Notes: a model not told the origin generated them from the sequence alone. A stretch of 64,000 nt of DNA from Agrococcus beijingensis (GCF_030758955.1 NZ_CP132360.1:201467-265466), one strand, 5' to 3'; positions 31,008 to 40,194 are shown, counted from the first letter of the stretch. A program made the numbers and translations.

Positions 31008-31415
31008 ATGATGACGACGGTGCTGAACCCCTACCTGGCCTTCGCCCGCGAGGCGCGCGAGGCGATGAACTTCTACCACGGCGTGTTCGGCGGTGATCTG
31101 GTGCTGAGCACCTTCGGCGAGGGCGGCATGGCGCAGGATCCCGCCGACGCCGACCTGGTGATGCACGCGCAGCTGACCACGGCCGACGGGCACACGGTCA
31201 TGGGCAGCGACACGCCGTCGTCGATGCCGGCGCCCGCTCGCGGTCAGCAGGTCTCGATCTCGGGCGACGACCGCGCCGCGCTCACCCGCTACTGGGAGGC
31301 GCTCGGCGACGGCGCCCGCATCGTGGAGCCGCTCGAGGTCGCGCCGTGGGGCGACACCTTCGGCATGCTGGTCGACCGCTGGGGCATCACCTGGATGGTG
31401 AGCATCAGCGGCTGA
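31008..31415 (+). CDS. VOC-family (glyoxalase/PhnB-like) protein
   Basis: 135 residues. NPYLAFAREAREAMNFYHGVFGG near the start and APWGDTFGMLVDRWGITWMV near the end are the PhnB/DUF1338-type VOC signatures of a small metal-binding or bleomycin-resistance-like fold. Catalytic function is unknown for most members. GAGAGGAG precedes two consecutive ATGs; the first is taken. CATGCT at 30981-30986 may be the -10. Confidence 0.85.
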   Translation: MMTTVLNPYLAFAREAREAMNFYHGVFGGDLVLSTFGEGGMAQDPADADLVMHAQLTTADGHTVMGSDTPSSMPAPARGQQVSISGDDRAALTRYWEALGDGARIVEPLEVAPWGDTFGMLVDRWGITWMVSISG

Positions 31416-31426
31416 CCGGCCGTCGC

Positions 31427-31558
31427 CTACGCGTCGTGCTCGGGCGGATCCGCGGGGCCGCCCGAGGCGGTGTCGCGCTCCTCCTCGGGGAGCTCCTCCT
31501 GCGGCGGCGTCGTGTCCTGCGTCTCGTCGGCGGTCTGCTTGCGCTGCGTCTCGTCCAT
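31427..31558 (-). CDS. Small acidic protein, 43 residues
   Basis: An ORF too short for standard gene calling: MDETQRKQTADET at the start, a Glu/Pro/Asp-rich middle and PPEHDA at the end, with G/C third positions typical of genes here. About a quarter of residues are Asp or Glu. A GATACA hexamer lies about 9 nt upstream of the ATG. It occupies most of an otherwise empty 316-bp gap between VOC and the NAD(P)-binding protein. No homologue recognised; could be a disordered regulatory or stress peptide. Confidence 0.45.
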   Translation of the reverse strand: MDETQRKQTADETQDTTPPQEELPEEERDTASGGPADPPEHDA

Positions 31559-31664
31559 GCATCCGTTGTATCGGGATATTGCGCTCGCGTCGAGCAGGTG
31601 TCACGTTGTGTCTGCAGGCTCGGCGAGCGTTCACGCTCGACCAGACTCGGTCATTCGGGAATCA

Positions 31665-31677
31665 TATGGCAGCCATA
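31665..31677. promoter_or_regulatory. Perfect 13-bp palindrome TATGGC-A-GCCATA
   Basis: It lies 55 bp upstream of the NADP-binding protein start and is AT-rich for this genome. Genes of that family are often controlled by HxlR or MarR-type regulators, so it is a candidate operator; no such regulator lies beside it. Confidence 0.4.
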
Positions 31678-31731
31678 AGCGCTGCATCGATCATCGGCGG
31701 CAGCGGGTCGCCCGGGAAGACAGGACGCACC

Positions 31732-32304
31732 ATGACCACCATCAGCATCTTCGGCAACGGCAACATGGGCACCGCGATCGCCGGTCTGCTCGGCGCGGGC
31801 GGCGCCGAGATCCAGCAGGTCGGAGAGGGCGAGACCGAGGAGCTCAGCGGCGACATCGTCGTGCTCGCCGTACCCTACGCTGCGCTGGCGTCGATCGCAG
31901 AGCAGTACGGCGAGCAGCTCGCCGGCCGCACCGTCGTCGACATCACGAACCCGCTCGACTTCGAGACCTTCGACCGGCTCGTGGTGCCCGTCGGCTCGTC
32001 GGCGGCCGCCGAGCTCGCGGCGAAGCTGCCGTCGAGCAAGGTGCTCAAGGCCTTCAACACCACCTTCGCCGCGACGCTCGGCTCGAAGCGGGTCGGCGAC
32101 CTGACGACGACCGTGCTCGTCGCGGGCGACGACGCCGACGCCAAGGCGACGCTCATCGCAGCCGTGCAGGCCGGTGGCGCCGACGCGATCGACGCCGGCA
32201 GCCTGGCACGGGCGCACGAGCTCGAGGCGATGGGCTTCCTGCAGCTCACCCTCGCGGCCTCCGAGAAGATCGCCTGGACGGGCGGCTTCGGCATCGTCCG
32301 CTGA
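31732..32304 (+). CDS. NAD(P)-binding F420 reductase-like protein
   Basis: 190 residues. The opening ISIFGNGNMGTAIAGLL is the Rossmann motif of the NADPH:F420 oxidoreductase-like family (COG2085), and KAFNTTFAATL and HELEAMGFLQLTLA complete the pattern. It would reduce F420 or another acceptor with NADPH, or act on a related pyridine nucleotide reaction. AGGAC precedes the ATG. A strong bidirectional hairpin follows. Confidence 0.8.
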   Translation: MTTISIFGNGNMGTAIAGLLGAGGAEIQQVGEGETEELSGDIVVLAVPYAALASIAEQYGEQLAGRTVVDITNPLDFETFDRLVVPVGSSAAAELAAKLPSSKVLKAFNTTFAATLGSKRVGDLTTTVLVAGDDADAKATLIAAVQAGGADAIDAGSLARAHELEAMGFLQLTLAASEKIAWTGGFGIVR

Positions 32305-32314
32305 GCCACCCGAC

Positions 32315-32356
32315 GCGACGAAGGGCCCCGCATCGCGCGGAGCCCTTCGTCGTCGC
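32315..32356. terminator. Bidirectional terminator between convergent genes
   Basis: GCGACGAAGGGC pairs with GCCCTTCGTCGTCGC around a GC-rich loop, a stem of about 12-15 bp lying between the F420 reductase-like gene and arsC. Confidence 0.75.
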
Positions 32357-32374
32357 AGCAACGTGAGCGCCGGC

Positions 32375-32797
32375 TCACCGCACCGGCTGGATGCCCAGCG
32401 AGTCGAGCAGCCCGCGGATGCGCTGCTCGATGTCGTCGCGGATCGGCCGCACGGCGTCGATGCCTTGGCCTGCCGGGTCGTCGAGCTCCCAGTCCTCGTA
32501 GCGCTTGCCGGGGAACACCGGGCACGCATCCCCGCACCCCATCGTGATGACGACGTCGGAGTCGCGCACCGCATCCGTCGTCAGCACCTTGGGCACCTCG
32601 GCGGTGATGTCGATGCCGACCTCCTGCATCGCGGCGACGGCGGTCGGGTTGATCTGCTCGGCGGGCATGCTGCCGGCCGAGCGCACCTCGACGGCACCGC
32701 CGGAGAGCTCGCGCAGGAAGCCTGCGGCCATCTGCGAGCGGCCCGCGTTGTGCACGCAGACGAACAGGGCGGTGGGAGTGGGCTCGGTCTCGGTCAT
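32375..32797 (-). CDS. arsC: Arsenate reductase, LMW-phosphatase type
   Basis: 140 residues. The Cx5R P-loop is Cys14 to Arg20 in FVCVHNAGRSQ; Cys88 and Cys92 in MGCGDACP match the resolving cysteines of the thioredoxin- or mycothiol-linked class. DPAGQ near the C-terminus holds the general-acid Asp. It reduces arsenate to arsenite. GGAGG precedes the ATG. It is the second gene after an ArsR-ArsC fusion; no arsenite efflux pump is present in the window. Confidence 0.93.
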   Translation of the reverse strand: MTETEPTPTALFVCVHNAGRSQMAAGFLRELSGGAVEVRSAGSMPAEQINPTAVAAMQEVGIDITAEVPKVLTTDAVRDSDVVITMGCGDACPVFPGKRYEDWELDDPAGQGIDAVRPIRDDIEQRIRGLLDSLGIQPVR

Positions 32798-32814
32798 GGT
32801 TCCTCCGGGTCGGG

Positions 32815-32872
32815 GCGGATGCGTTCAGCGGGTCGTGCGGATGCGTTCAGCGGGTCGTGCGGATGCGTTCAG
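32815..32872. repeat. 22-bp repeat, 2.6 copies, ending at a stop codon
   Basis: GCGGATGCGTTCAGCGGGTC plus two bases is repeated exactly at 32815, 32837 and (14 bp) 32859. Each copy includes the TCA that, in the third copy (32869-32871), is the stop codon of the ArsR-ArsC fusion on the minus strand. Confidence 0.9.
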
Positions 32873-33876
32873 GGAGTGGGGGAGAGCTCGGCGAGCAGGC
32901 GGTCGACGCGTCGCGCGATGTCGTCGCGGATCGCGCGCACGCCCGCAGGCGAGGCGAGGGCCGGGTCGCCGACCTGCCAGTCCTCGTAGCGGACGCCCGG
33001 GATGATCGGGCACACGTCACCGCAGCCCATCGTGATCACGACGTCAGCGGCGCGCACGGCGTCATCGGTGAGCGGCTTCGGGAACGGGTCGCCGTCGACG
33101 CCCAGCTCGTCGATGAGCGCGCGCACCTCGGCGTGCACGGCGCTCGCGGGCATGGAGCCGGCCGAGCGGGCGACGACGGCACCGCCGGAGCGCTGCTCGA
33201 CGAGCGCCGCCGCGAGCTGGGAGCGGCCGGCGTTCTGCACGCAGACGAAGAGCACGTGCGGCACGCCGGCGGTGCGGTCGCGCAGCACGTCGGCCAGGCG
33301 CTGCTTCGCGAAGCGCTCGGCGAGCACCAGGAGGTGCGACTGCACCCGCGAGGTGCGTGCGAGCCCGGCGAACGACTCGCGCACGATGCGCAGCACCGCG
33401 TCGCCCGAGAGGTCCGGCGTGACACCGGAGAGCCGCTCGGCGATCTGCGCCACGCGGGCATCGACGTCGACGAGCTCACGGTCGCCCTGCCCAGGCGGCC
33501 AGTGCGCCGCAGGCTGGGGATCGAGCGCGGTGCGCAGCCCCTCGAGCACGGCGGTCGCGACCGGTCGCATGGCGCTCTCGAGCCGGTAGTGCACCCACGT
33601 GCCGCGCCGCTCCGACGCGAGCACCCCCGCCTCGCGCAGCACCTTCAGGTGGTGGGAGACCGTCGGCTGCGAGACGTCGGTGAGCTCGGCGAGGTCGCAC
33701 ACGCACGCCTCACCGGTGGGAGAGGTCGCGATGAGCGACACCATGCGCAGCCGCAGCGGGTCGGCCATCGCCTTCACGGCGCCGGCCATGCGGTCGGCGG
33801 TGCGCTGGTCGATGGCGCTCGCCGCATCGACGCGGTCGCAGCGCTCGGTGCTGATCACGGTGCCCCCTGCATCCAC
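32869..33876 (-). CDS. ArsR regulator fused to arsenate reductase
   Basis: 335 residues in three parts. Residues 25-110 are an ArsR winged helix with the arsenic-binding pair Cys58 and Cys60 in ACVCDL and SQPTVSHHLKVL as recognition helix. Residues 135-200 form a three-helix domain known from actinobacterial ArsC proteins. Residues 205-335 are an LMW-type arsenate reductase with Cys212 in CVQNAGRS and MGCGDVCP. It could bind the operator just upstream and also reduce arsenate. GTG start; a second GTG 18 nt downstream is possible. Confidence 0.88.
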   Translation of the reverse strand: MDAGGTVISTERCDRVDAASAIDQRTADRMAGAVKAMADPLRLRMVSLIATSPTGEACVCDLAELTDVSQPTVSHHLKVLREAGVLASERRGTWVHYRLESAMRPVATAVLEGLRTALDPQPAAHWPPGQGDRELVDVDARVAQIAERLSGVTPDLSGDAVLRIVRESFAGLARTSRVQSHLLVLAERFAKQRLADVLRDRTAGVPHVLFVCVQNAGRSQLAAALVEQRSGGAVVARSAGSMPASAVHAEVRALIDELGVDGDPFPKPLTDDAVRAADVVITMGCGDVCPIIPGVRYEDWQVGDPALASPAGVRAIRDDIARRVDRLLAELSPTP

Positions 33877-33885
33877 GCGGTCGGG

Positions 33886-33903
33886 ATATCGAACGCTCTA
33901 TAT
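33886..33903. promoter_or_regulatory. Candidate ArsR operator
   Basis: ATATCGAACGCTCTATAT is an 18-bp imperfect palindrome (14 of 18 positions symmetric), AT-rich against its surroundings, 10 bp upstream of the ArsR-ArsC start and overlapping its likely -10 (GATATC on the minus strand). Confidence 0.55.
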
Positions 33904-33948
33904 TGACAGATCCCGATGCAGGGCGCCAGGAACACGCCGCAGACGCGA

Positions 33949-33983
33949 GCGCGCCCGCTGCCGGATGTGGGCAGCGGGCGCGC
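33949..33983. terminator. Terminator of the SDR gene
   Basis: GCGCGCCCGCTGCC pairs perfectly with GGCAGCGGGCGCGC over 14 bp around a 7-nt loop, downstream of the minus-strand SDR and before the ars promoter. Confidence 0.8.
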
Positions 33984-34019
33984 GTCGGAGCAGTGCGTGA
34001 GGTCGGAGCAGTGCGTCAG
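33984..34019. repeat. 18-bp tandem duplication spanning a stop codon
   Basis: GTCGGAGCAGTGCGTGAG and GTCGGAGCAGTGCGTCAG are adjacent and differ at one base. The second contains TCA 34016-34018, the stop of the SDR gene on the minus strand. Confidence 0.85.
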
Positions 34020-34756
34020 TTGGCGACGTATCCGCCGTCGACGACCAGCTCGGCGCCGGTGACGAACGAGGCGTCGTCGCTGGCGAGGAAGGCGATCGCG
34101 GCCGCGATCTCCTCGGGCTTGCCGACGCGGCCCATCGGCGTGACGGCCGAGAGCTGGCCGCGGTCGGCCTCGCCCAGGATCGGCGTCTCGATGAAGCCCG
34201 GGTGCACGGAGTTGACGCGCACGCCCTGCTTCGCCCAACCGAGGGCGACGGCCTTCGTGATGGTGCGCACGGCGCCCTTCGCGGCGGCGTAGCCCATGCT
34301 GACGCCGAAGCCGCCGGTGATGCCGAAGATCGACGAGATGTTGATGACGGAGCCGTGGCCGCCGACCTTGAGGGCCTCGCCCGCGGCCTTCATGCCGAGG
34401 TAGACGGAGTCCTGGGTCACGGAGGTGACCTTCTTGTACTCCTCCCAGGTCGACTCCTCGATCGTGACGGTGTCGCCGATGCCGGCGTTGTTCACCAGGA
34501 TGTCGAGGCCGCCCTGTGCGCTGACGATCTGCTCGACCGCTGCGGTCCACGAGGCCTGGTCGGTGACATCGAGGTGCACTGCCGAGGCGGTGCCGCCTGC
34601 GGCGGTGATCTCGTCGACGACCGAGGCGGCGAGCGCGTCGTTCAGGTCGCCGATGACGACCTTCGCTCCCTCGCTCGCGAGGCGCTTCGAGGTCGCCGCG
34701 CCGATGCCGCTGGCGCCGCCGGTGATGAGTGCGACGCGATCCGTGAGCCTGTTCAT
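34016..34756 (-). CDS. SDR oxidoreductase (3-oxo/alcohol dehydrogenase type)
   Basis: 246 residues. TGGASGIG binds the cofactor, NNAG follows, the catalytic Ser is in NISSIFG and the Tyr-Lys pair in MGYAAAKG. HPGFIETPIL and the VVDGGY end are close to cyclohexanol, levodione and hydroxysteroid dehydrogenases. It interconverts an alcohol and ketone with NAD(P)H. AAGGAG is 6 nt before the ATG. It is divergent from the thiolase, which suggests, but does not prove, a linked degradation role. Confidence 0.87.
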   Translation of the reverse strand: MNRLTDRVALITGGASGIGAATSKRLASEGAKVVIGDLNDALAASVVDEITAAGGTASAVHLDVTDQASWTAAVEQIVSAQGGLDILVNNAGIGDTVTIEESTWEEYKKVTSVTQDSVYLGMKAAGEALKVGGHGSVINISSIFGITGGFGVSMGYAAAKGAVRTITKAVALGWAKQGVRVNSVHPGFIETPILGEADRGQLSAVTPMGRVGKPEEIAAAIAFLASDDASFVTGAELVVDGGYVAN

Positions 34757-34948
34757 GGTGTCTCCTTCTCTGTCGGCTGACCGGGCCGTTGCGGTGGCGC
34801 CGATGCGCCGGGTCACTGCTGGCTACAACTTCGAATCTGAACGGTCTATTCCGACCCGGCAGGTGAACCGCTCGTCAGGTTCGCCACCCCGCCCGCCGGA
34901 CGACGGGGTACGATGGGCCGCACATCCACCTGCGAAGGAGCAGCCACC

Positions 34949-36127
34949 ATGCCCGAGACGATCATCGCCGGCTACGCCCGCACGCCGTTCGCCAAGTTCC
35001 TCGGGCAGCTGGCGCAGACCCCCTCCACCGAGCTCGGCGCGCACGCCGCCAAGCACGCGCTCGCGAAGGCGGGCGTCGAGGCCACCGAGGTCGACGCCGT
35101 CGTCGTCGGGCAGGTGCTGCAGGCCACCGTCGGCCAGAACCCGCCCCGCCAGACCGCCGTCGGCGCCGGCATCCCGATGACCGTGCCGGCGCTGGGCATC
35201 AACGCCGTCTGCCTCTCGGGCACCGAGGCGATCGTCACCGGCCACCGCATGATCCAGCTCGGTGAGGCCGACGTGGTCGTGGCGGTCGGCCAGGAGTCGA
35301 TGACGCTCGCCCCGCACGCCGCGCCGATGCGCGCCGGTTCGAAGTTCGGCGACATGGGCCTCATCGACACCATGCAGTTCGACGGCCTCACCGACGCGTT
35401 CGACCGGGTCGCCATGGGCGCCTCCACCGACAGCTACAACGGCGCTTTCGAGATCACGCGCGAGCAGCAGGACGAGCTCGCAGCCGCCTCGCACGCCCGC
35501 CTCGTGCGGGCGCAGGGCGACGGCACCTTCGACGACGAGATCGTGCCCTTCGAGGCGAAGGCCGGCCGCAGGACGGTCACGGTCGCCGCCGACGACGGCG
35601 TGCGCGCCGAGACCACGACCGAGTCGCTCGCCGCCCTGCGCCCCGCGTTCACGCCCGACGGCACAGTCACGGCCGGCAACGCGTCGCAGATTACCGACGG
35701 CGCGGCCGCCGTCGTGCTCGTCTCCTCCGACTACGCATCCGCCCACGGGATCACGGGGCTGGCGAGGATCCTGTCGACCGGCTTCGTCGCCGGCGACGAC
35801 GTCTCGCTGCACTCGCAGCCCGCCGACGCCATCGAGCAGGCGCTCGGGCGCGCAGGCAGGGCCACCGGCGACCTGCAGGCGGTCGAGATCAACGAGGCCT
35901 TCGCGGCCGTCGGCGTCGCCTCGACCCGCCAGCTGGGCGTCGACCCCGAGATCGTCAACGCCAACGGCGGAGCGATCGCCATGGGCCACCCCATCGGCGC
36001 ATCGGGCCTGCGCATCGTCGGCCACCTCGCGCGGCGCCTGCAGCAGCTGGGCACCGGCTCGATCGGCGCAGCCGGCATCTGCGGCGGCGGCGGCCAGGGC
36101 TCGGCCGTCGTGCTCGAGGCGCTCTGA
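34949..36127 (+). CDS. Acetyl-CoA acetyltransferase (thiolase)
   Basis: 392 residues. The nucleophile is Cys88 in [33 protein letters not shown] and the second active cysteine in GICGGGGQG are all present. It condenses two acetyl-CoA or cleaves 3-ketoacyl-CoA. GAAGGAG lies upstream of the ATG and TACGAT at 34909-34914 is a likely -10. The usual VCGSG is VCLSG here. Confidence 0.93.
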   Translation: MPETIIAGYARTPFAKFLGQLAQTPSTELGAHAAKHALAKAGVEATEVDAVVVGQVLQATVGQNPPRQTAVGAGIPMTVPALGINAVCLSGTEAIVTGHRMIQLGEADVVVAVGQESMTLAPHAAPMRAGSKFGDMGLIDTMQFDGLTDAFDRVAMGASTDSYNGAFEITREQQDELAAASHARLVRAQGDGTFDDEIVPFEAKAGRRTVTVAADDGVRAETTTESLAALRPAFTPDGTVTAGNASQITDGAAAVVLVSSDYASAHGITGLARILSTGFVAGDDVSLHSQPADAIEQALGRAGRATGDLQAVEINEAFAAVGVASTRQLGVDPEIVNANGGAIAMGHPIGASGLRIVGHLARRLQQLGTGSIGAAGICGGGGQGSAVVLEAL

Positions 36128-36177
36128 CGCCCGCCCGCTGAGCCCCCGGACGCATCCGCCGGCCCTAGGCTGGTCGG

Positions 36178-37212
36178 ATGCGTCTCTCCGTGCTCGACCT
36201 CGCCCCCATCGCCCCCGGCCAGAACGCCGGCCAGAGCCTCGCCGGCTCCGTCGAGCTGGCGCAGGCGGCTGAGCGGCTGGGCTTCGCGCGCGTCTGGTAC
36301 GCCGAGCACCACAACATGGCGACGATCGCGTCGAGCGCCACGAGCGTGCTCATCGCGCACGTCGCCGCGCACACCGAGTCGATCCGGCTCGGCGCGGGCG
36401 GCGTGATGCTGCCGAACCACTCGCCGCTCGTGATCGCCGAGCAGTTCGGCACCCTCGCCGAGCTGCACCCGGGCCGCATCGACCTCGGGCTCGGCCGCGC
36501 GCCCGGCACCGACCAGCGCACCTGGACGGCGCTGCGCCGCGACATCCGCGCCTCCGAGCGCTTCCCCGAGGACGTGCTCGAGCTGCAGGGCTACCTGCGC
36601 GGCGAGCCGACGGTGCCGGGCATCAAGGCCATCCCCGGGCACGGCACCGACGTGCCGCTCACGATCCTCGGCTCGTCGCTGTTCGGGGCGCAGCTCGCGG
36701 CGGCGCTCGGCCTGCCCTACGCCTTCGCCTCGCACTTCGCCCCGGATGCGCTGCACCAGGCCGTCGCCGTCTACCGCGAGCGGTTCGAGCCCTCCGCGCA
36801 GCTCGCCGAGCCCTACGTGATCGCCGGCCTCAACGCCGTGGTCGCCCCCACGCGCGCCGAGGCGATGGCGATGCAGCGCACCGTCATCCGCAGTCGCGTG
36901 CGGAGCCTGCTGCTGCGCGACACCCCGGCCGCCGCGGCCGTCGGGGACGACGAGCTGGATGCGCTGGCCGCGAGCCCGCAGGCCGCCCACGTCATGAAGA
37001 TGGTGCAGCACACCGCGCTCGGCACGGCCGAGGAGGCGACGGCCACGCTGCGCAGCTTCCTGATCGAGGCGGATGCGGACGAGCTGATCATGGCGGTCCA
37101 CGGCACCACGGCCGAGCGCATCACGGCGCTCGAGCTGCTGGAGGGCGCCGGCGCGCTGGCGGACCAGCAGGCTCCGGCCGGTCGCGGAGACGCGGTCAGC
37201 CCCGCGCGCTGA
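36178..37212 (+). CDS. LLM-class flavin-dependent oxidoreductase (MsnO8-type)
   Basis: 344 residues. LSVLDLAPI at the start, [10 protein letters not shown] and [23 protein letters not shown] are signatures of the MsnO8-type luciferase-like monooxygenases, which use FMN. Substrate unknown. TAGGCT at 36166-36171 ends 6 nt before the ATG (leaderless). Its 3' end overlaps the convergent ABC ATPase gene by 17 nt. Confidence 0.88.
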   Translation: MRLSVLDLAPIAPGQNAGQSLAGSVELAQAAERLGFARVWYAEHHNMATIASSATSVLIAHVAAHTESIRLGAGGVMLPNHSPLVIAEQFGTLAELHPGRIDLGLGRAPGTDQRTWTALRRDIRASERFPEDVLELQGYLRGEPTVPGIKAIPGHGTDVPLTILGSSLFGAQLAAALGLPYAFASHFAPDALHQAVAVYRERFEPSAQLAEPYVIAGLNAVVAPTRAEAMAMQRTVIRSRVRSLLLRDTPAAAAVGDDELDALAASPQAAHVMKMVQHTALGTAEEATATLRSFLIEADADELIMAVHGTTAERITALELLEGAGALADQQAPAGRGDAVSPAR

Positions 37213-38287
37213 CCGGCTCCAGCGCGCCGTCGGGGTCGACGGCATCGTCGGTGGCGTCCTCGTGCGCATACGCGATGCCGCGCTCGACCACCACGCCGAC
37301 GCGGTCGCCGACGCTCGGCCGGTGGCCGAGCGTGCGGCAGCGCACGCTCGCGCCGGCCCAGTCGAGCACGACGTCGCTGCCGTCGCGGCGGTAGAGCGCA
37401 GCCGTGACCGTCGCCTCGTCGCCGGGCACGATCGAGATGGCCTCCGGGAGCACCGCGATCGTGACCGACCCGCTGGCGCCGGTGACCGCATCCGCCCCGA
37501 GGCGCAGGGGATGGTCGAAGGCGGCGAAGCCCGCCGCGTCGTTGCAGCCCTCGACGAGCGTCGCATCGGAGAGGAAGCGCGCCACCGTCGGCGAGGCGGG
37601 CCGCTCCACGAGCGCTTCGGGCGTGCCGATCTGCTGGACGCGTCCGCCGTCGAGCATCACGACGCGGTCGGCGAGCGCGAGGGCCTCGTCGCGATCGTGG
37701 GTGACGTGGATGACGGTGAGGCCGAGCGAGCGGGTGAGCGCCTGCAGCTCGAGCCTCAGGCGGTCGCGCAGGGGCTCGTCGAGCGCCGAGAGCGCCTCGT
37801 CGAGCAGCAGCACCCGCGGGCCGCCGACGAGGGCGCGCGCGATCGCGACGCGCTGCCGCTGGCCCCCGGAGAGCGTCGCGGGGTCGCGGCGCTCGAAGCC
37901 CGCCAGGCCTACGCGCTCGAGCGCCTCGGCCGCGAGCTGCCGGCGCTGCGCGCGCGGCACCCGCCGCATGCGCAGCGGGTACTCGACGTTGCGGCCGACG
38001 CTCCAATGGGGCCAGACGGCGTGCTGCTGGAAGACCATGCCCAGGCCGCGGTGCTCGGGCTCGACGAAGGTGCGCGCCCCCGCCATCGGCTCGCCGCCGA
38101 TCGCGATGGTGCCGCCGGTCGGCCGCAGGAAGCCGGCGACGGCGCGCAGCAGCGTCGTCTTGCCGGAGCCCGAGGGCCCGACGAGCGCGACGAACTCGCC
38201 GTCCCGCACATCGAGCGACACGTCGGCGAGGCCGACGGTGCCGTCGGGGAAGCGCACGTCGAGGTGGTCGAGCGAGACGGTGGCCAT
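37196..38287 (-). CDS. ABC transporter ATP-binding protein, FbpC type
   Basis: 363 residues. Walker [10 protein letters not shown], the Q-loop in [11 protein letters not shown], the signature [15 protein letters not shown], Walker [13 protein letters not shown] and the switch His in [11 protein letters not shown] are intact. The C-terminal third is a TOBE-like regulatory domain. It powers the permease encoded 11 bp upstream; the binding protein is two genes upstream. Related systems import Fe(III), 2-aminoethylphosphonate or thiamine; the cargo here is not determined. Confidence 0.92.
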   Translation of the reverse strand: MATVSLDHLDVRFPDGTVGLADVSLDVRDGEFVALVGPSGSGKTTLLRAVAGFLRPTGGTIAIGGEPMAGARTFVEPEHRGLGMVFQQHAVWPHWSVGRNVEYPLRMRRVPRAQRRQLAAEALERVGLAGFERRDPATLSGGQRQRVAIARALVGGPRVLLLDEALSALDEPLRDRLRLELQALTRSLGLTVIHVTHDRDEALALADRVVMLDGGRVQQIGTPEALVERPASPTVARFLSDATLVEGCNDAAGFAAFDHPLRLGADAVTGASGSVTIAVLPEAISIVPGDEATVTAALYRRDGSDVVLDWAGASVRCRTLGHRPSVGDRVGVVVERGIAYAHEDATDDAVDPDGALEPVSARG

Positions 38288-38298
38288 GGTGGATCCCT

Positions 38299-39882
38299 TC
38301 AGCGCCGCGACTTCGGCACGGCCAGCGAGAGCCCTGCGAGTCCGACGACGGTGACGATGAGCGAGAGCGCGGCCGCGGCGTTCGGGCCGCCGCCCTGCTG
38401 CAGCCCGAAGATGACGACGCCCAGCGTCTGGCTGCCGGGGGAGAGCAGCAGCGCCGAGAGGGTGAGCTCGCGCACCGCGGTGAGCGCCACGAGCACGGCG
38501 CCGCCGATCGCGGCCGGCGCCGCCATGCGCAGCGACACGTCGCGCAGGGCGCGCATCCGGCTCGCGCCCGAGGCGCGCGCCGCCTCCTCGGCGGTGAGCG
38601 GGGTGGCCGACAGGGGCGCGTGCACCGACTGCACGACGAGCGCCAGGAACGACGTGACGTAGGCGGCGAGGATGAGCCAGGGCGTGTTGAACAGGCCGAG
38701 GCGCGGCGCGATGACGAGCCAGGCGACGGCGATGACGAGGCCCGGGATCGCCTGCGGCATGATCGCGAGCGTGTGCAGCGCGCGGTTGTCGCGCGCCCGG
38801 GTGCGGGTGACGAGGGTGCCGATGACCAGCCCGAGGCCGCCGCAGAGCACCGCGGCGAGGCCGGCGAGCCAGAGCGAGGTGGTCGCGCCCGCGATGGTGC
38901 CGCTGGCCGTGAGCGCGCGCTCGATCGACGCCGTCGTGATGGTGTCGGGGGTGAGCGGCACGCCCGGGGCCGGCAGCAGCGACTGCTCGAGCAGCGCCAG
39001 CAGCGGCAGCAGGGTGATCGCCAGCACGACGATCCAGGCGAGGGTCGCGACGAGCCGGCGCCAGCGGCCCAGCGGCAGCGGCTCGGCGCGCGATGCGGAG
39101 GCATCGAGCTCGACGCGTCGGCGACCGGCGGTCAGGTCGAGCGCGACCGCGAGCAGCGCGACAGCGAGCAGCACGACCCCGATCGTCGCGACGACGCCCA
39201 GCGGGTCGTCGACCGTGCCCGACTGCACGTAGCGGTAGACGAGGGTGGCGAGCGTGGTGAAGCGCTCCGGCGTGCCGAGGATCGAGGGGATGCCGAAGTC
39301 GGCGAGGTTCGAGACCGCGGTGAGCGTGAACGACGAGAGCAGGGCGCCGCGCAGCAGCGGCACCGTGACGGTCAGCAGCGCGCGGGGCGCCGATGCCCCG
39401 GCGATGCGCGCCGCCTGCTCGAGGTCGGCGGGCACGCGGCGCAGCGCCGCCGTGACGATGAGCATGGCGATCGGGTACGAGTGCACGATCAGCAGCATGA
39501 TGACGCCGTCGGCGCCGTACACCGACCACAGCGGCTCGCCGAAGCGCTCCCGCCACCAGCGGTTGATCGGGCTCGCAGGGCCGGCGAGGCCCACCCACGC
39601 GATGGCGCCGACGAAGGGCGGCACGAGCATGGGGCTGAGGGCCAGCAGGCGCAGCGCGCGACGCCCGGGGATGTCGGTGCGCTCGAGCACGAGGGCCAGC
39701 GCGGTGCCCACCAGCACGGCGCCCGCGGCCGACGCGAGCGCAGAGACCAGGCTGTTGCGGCCCGCCTCGACCACGTCGCCGTCGACGAGCGTCGCCAGGT
39801 GCTCGGTGCCCGCGAGCAGGATCATCGACCCGAACGGCAGCAGCACGACAGCCGCGACCGCCAGCCAGGCGGCGACCCGCAC
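38299..39882 (-). CDS. ABC transporter permease, FbpB type (fused, about 12 helices)
   Basis: 527 residues from the GTG at 39882, the usual size for this two-domain permease. EAA-loop motifs occur twice: [23 protein letters not shown] and [22 protein letters not shown]. No good RBS is seen at 39882. The frame is open upstream to ATG 40221 or 40239, inside the binding-protein gene, so a longer form of up to 646 residues would carry the 39-bp array as seven in-frame 13-residue repeats (PDRTVGPFGAPQR type). The short form is preferred on length alone. Confidence 0.8.
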   Translation of the reverse strand: MRVAAWLAVAAVVLLPFGSMILLAGTEHLATLVDGDVVEAGRNSLVSALASAAGAVLVGTALALVLERTDIPGRRALRLLALSPMLVPPFVGAIAWVGLAGPASPINRWWRERFGEPLWSVYGADGVIMLLIVHSYPIAMLIVTAALRRVPADLEQAARIAGASAPRALLTVTVPLLRGALLSSFTLTAVSNLADFGIPSILGTPERFTTLATLVYRYVQSGTVDDPLGVVATIGVVLLAVALLAVALDLTAGRRRVELDASASRAEPLPLGRWRRLVATLAWIVVLAITLLPLLALLEQSLLPAPGVPLTPDTITTASIERALTASGTIAGATTSLWLAGLAAVLCGGLGLVIGTLVTRTRARDNRALHTLAIMPQAIPGLVIAVAWLVIAPRLGLFNTPWLILAAYVTSFLALVVQSVHAPLSATPLTAEEAARASGASRMRALRDVSLRMAAPAAIGGAVLVALTAVRELTLSALLLSPGSQTLGVVIFGLQQGGGPNAAAALSLIVTVVGLAGLSLAVPKSRR

Positions 39883-39933
39883 GAGGTCGAGGCCGTCTGG
39901 CCGGCGCGCGAGCTGCCGCTGGCGCGCGCCGAA

Positions 39934-40194
39934 GGGCCCGACCTTGCGGTCGGGCCTCTGGAGCGCGCCGCCGGGCCCGACCTTGCGGTCGGGCCGCGGG
40001 GGCGCGCCGAAGGGCCCGACCGTGCGGTCGGGCCGCTGGGGCGCGCCGAAGGGCCCGACCGTGCGGTCGGGCCGCTGGGGCGCGCCGAAGGGCCCGACCG
40101 TGCGGTCGGGCCTCTGGAGCGCGCCGAAGGGCCCGACCTTGCGGTCGGGCCGCTGGGGCGCGCCGAAGGGCCCGACCGTGCGGCCGGGCCCCGG
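39934..40194 (-). repeat. Seven-copy 39-bp hairpin array between binding-protein and permease genes
   Basis: Units begin at 39934, 39973, 40012, 40051, 40090, 40129 and 40168, an exact 39-bp period. Each unit holds the inverted repeat GGCCCGACC-N4-GGTCGGGCC and a 17-bp GC-rich spacer. As minus-strand RNA the tetraloop is GCAA (GNRA type) in units 1, 2 and 6 and GCAC in 3, 4, 5 and 7. The one arm change, in unit 7, becomes a G-U wobble on the minus strand but an A-C mismatch on the plus strand. The array begins about 10 bp after the binding-protein stop. Confidence 0.9.

Noticed and set aside
34757..34948. Operator built on TTCGAA in the SDR-thiolase gap
   Set aside because: The palindrome is only 6 bp and the surrounding symmetry is weak.
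39934..40194. CRISPR array
   Set aside because: The 39-bp units are contiguous and the 17-bp intervals are themselves almost identical, so there are no unique spacers; no cas gene is nearby.
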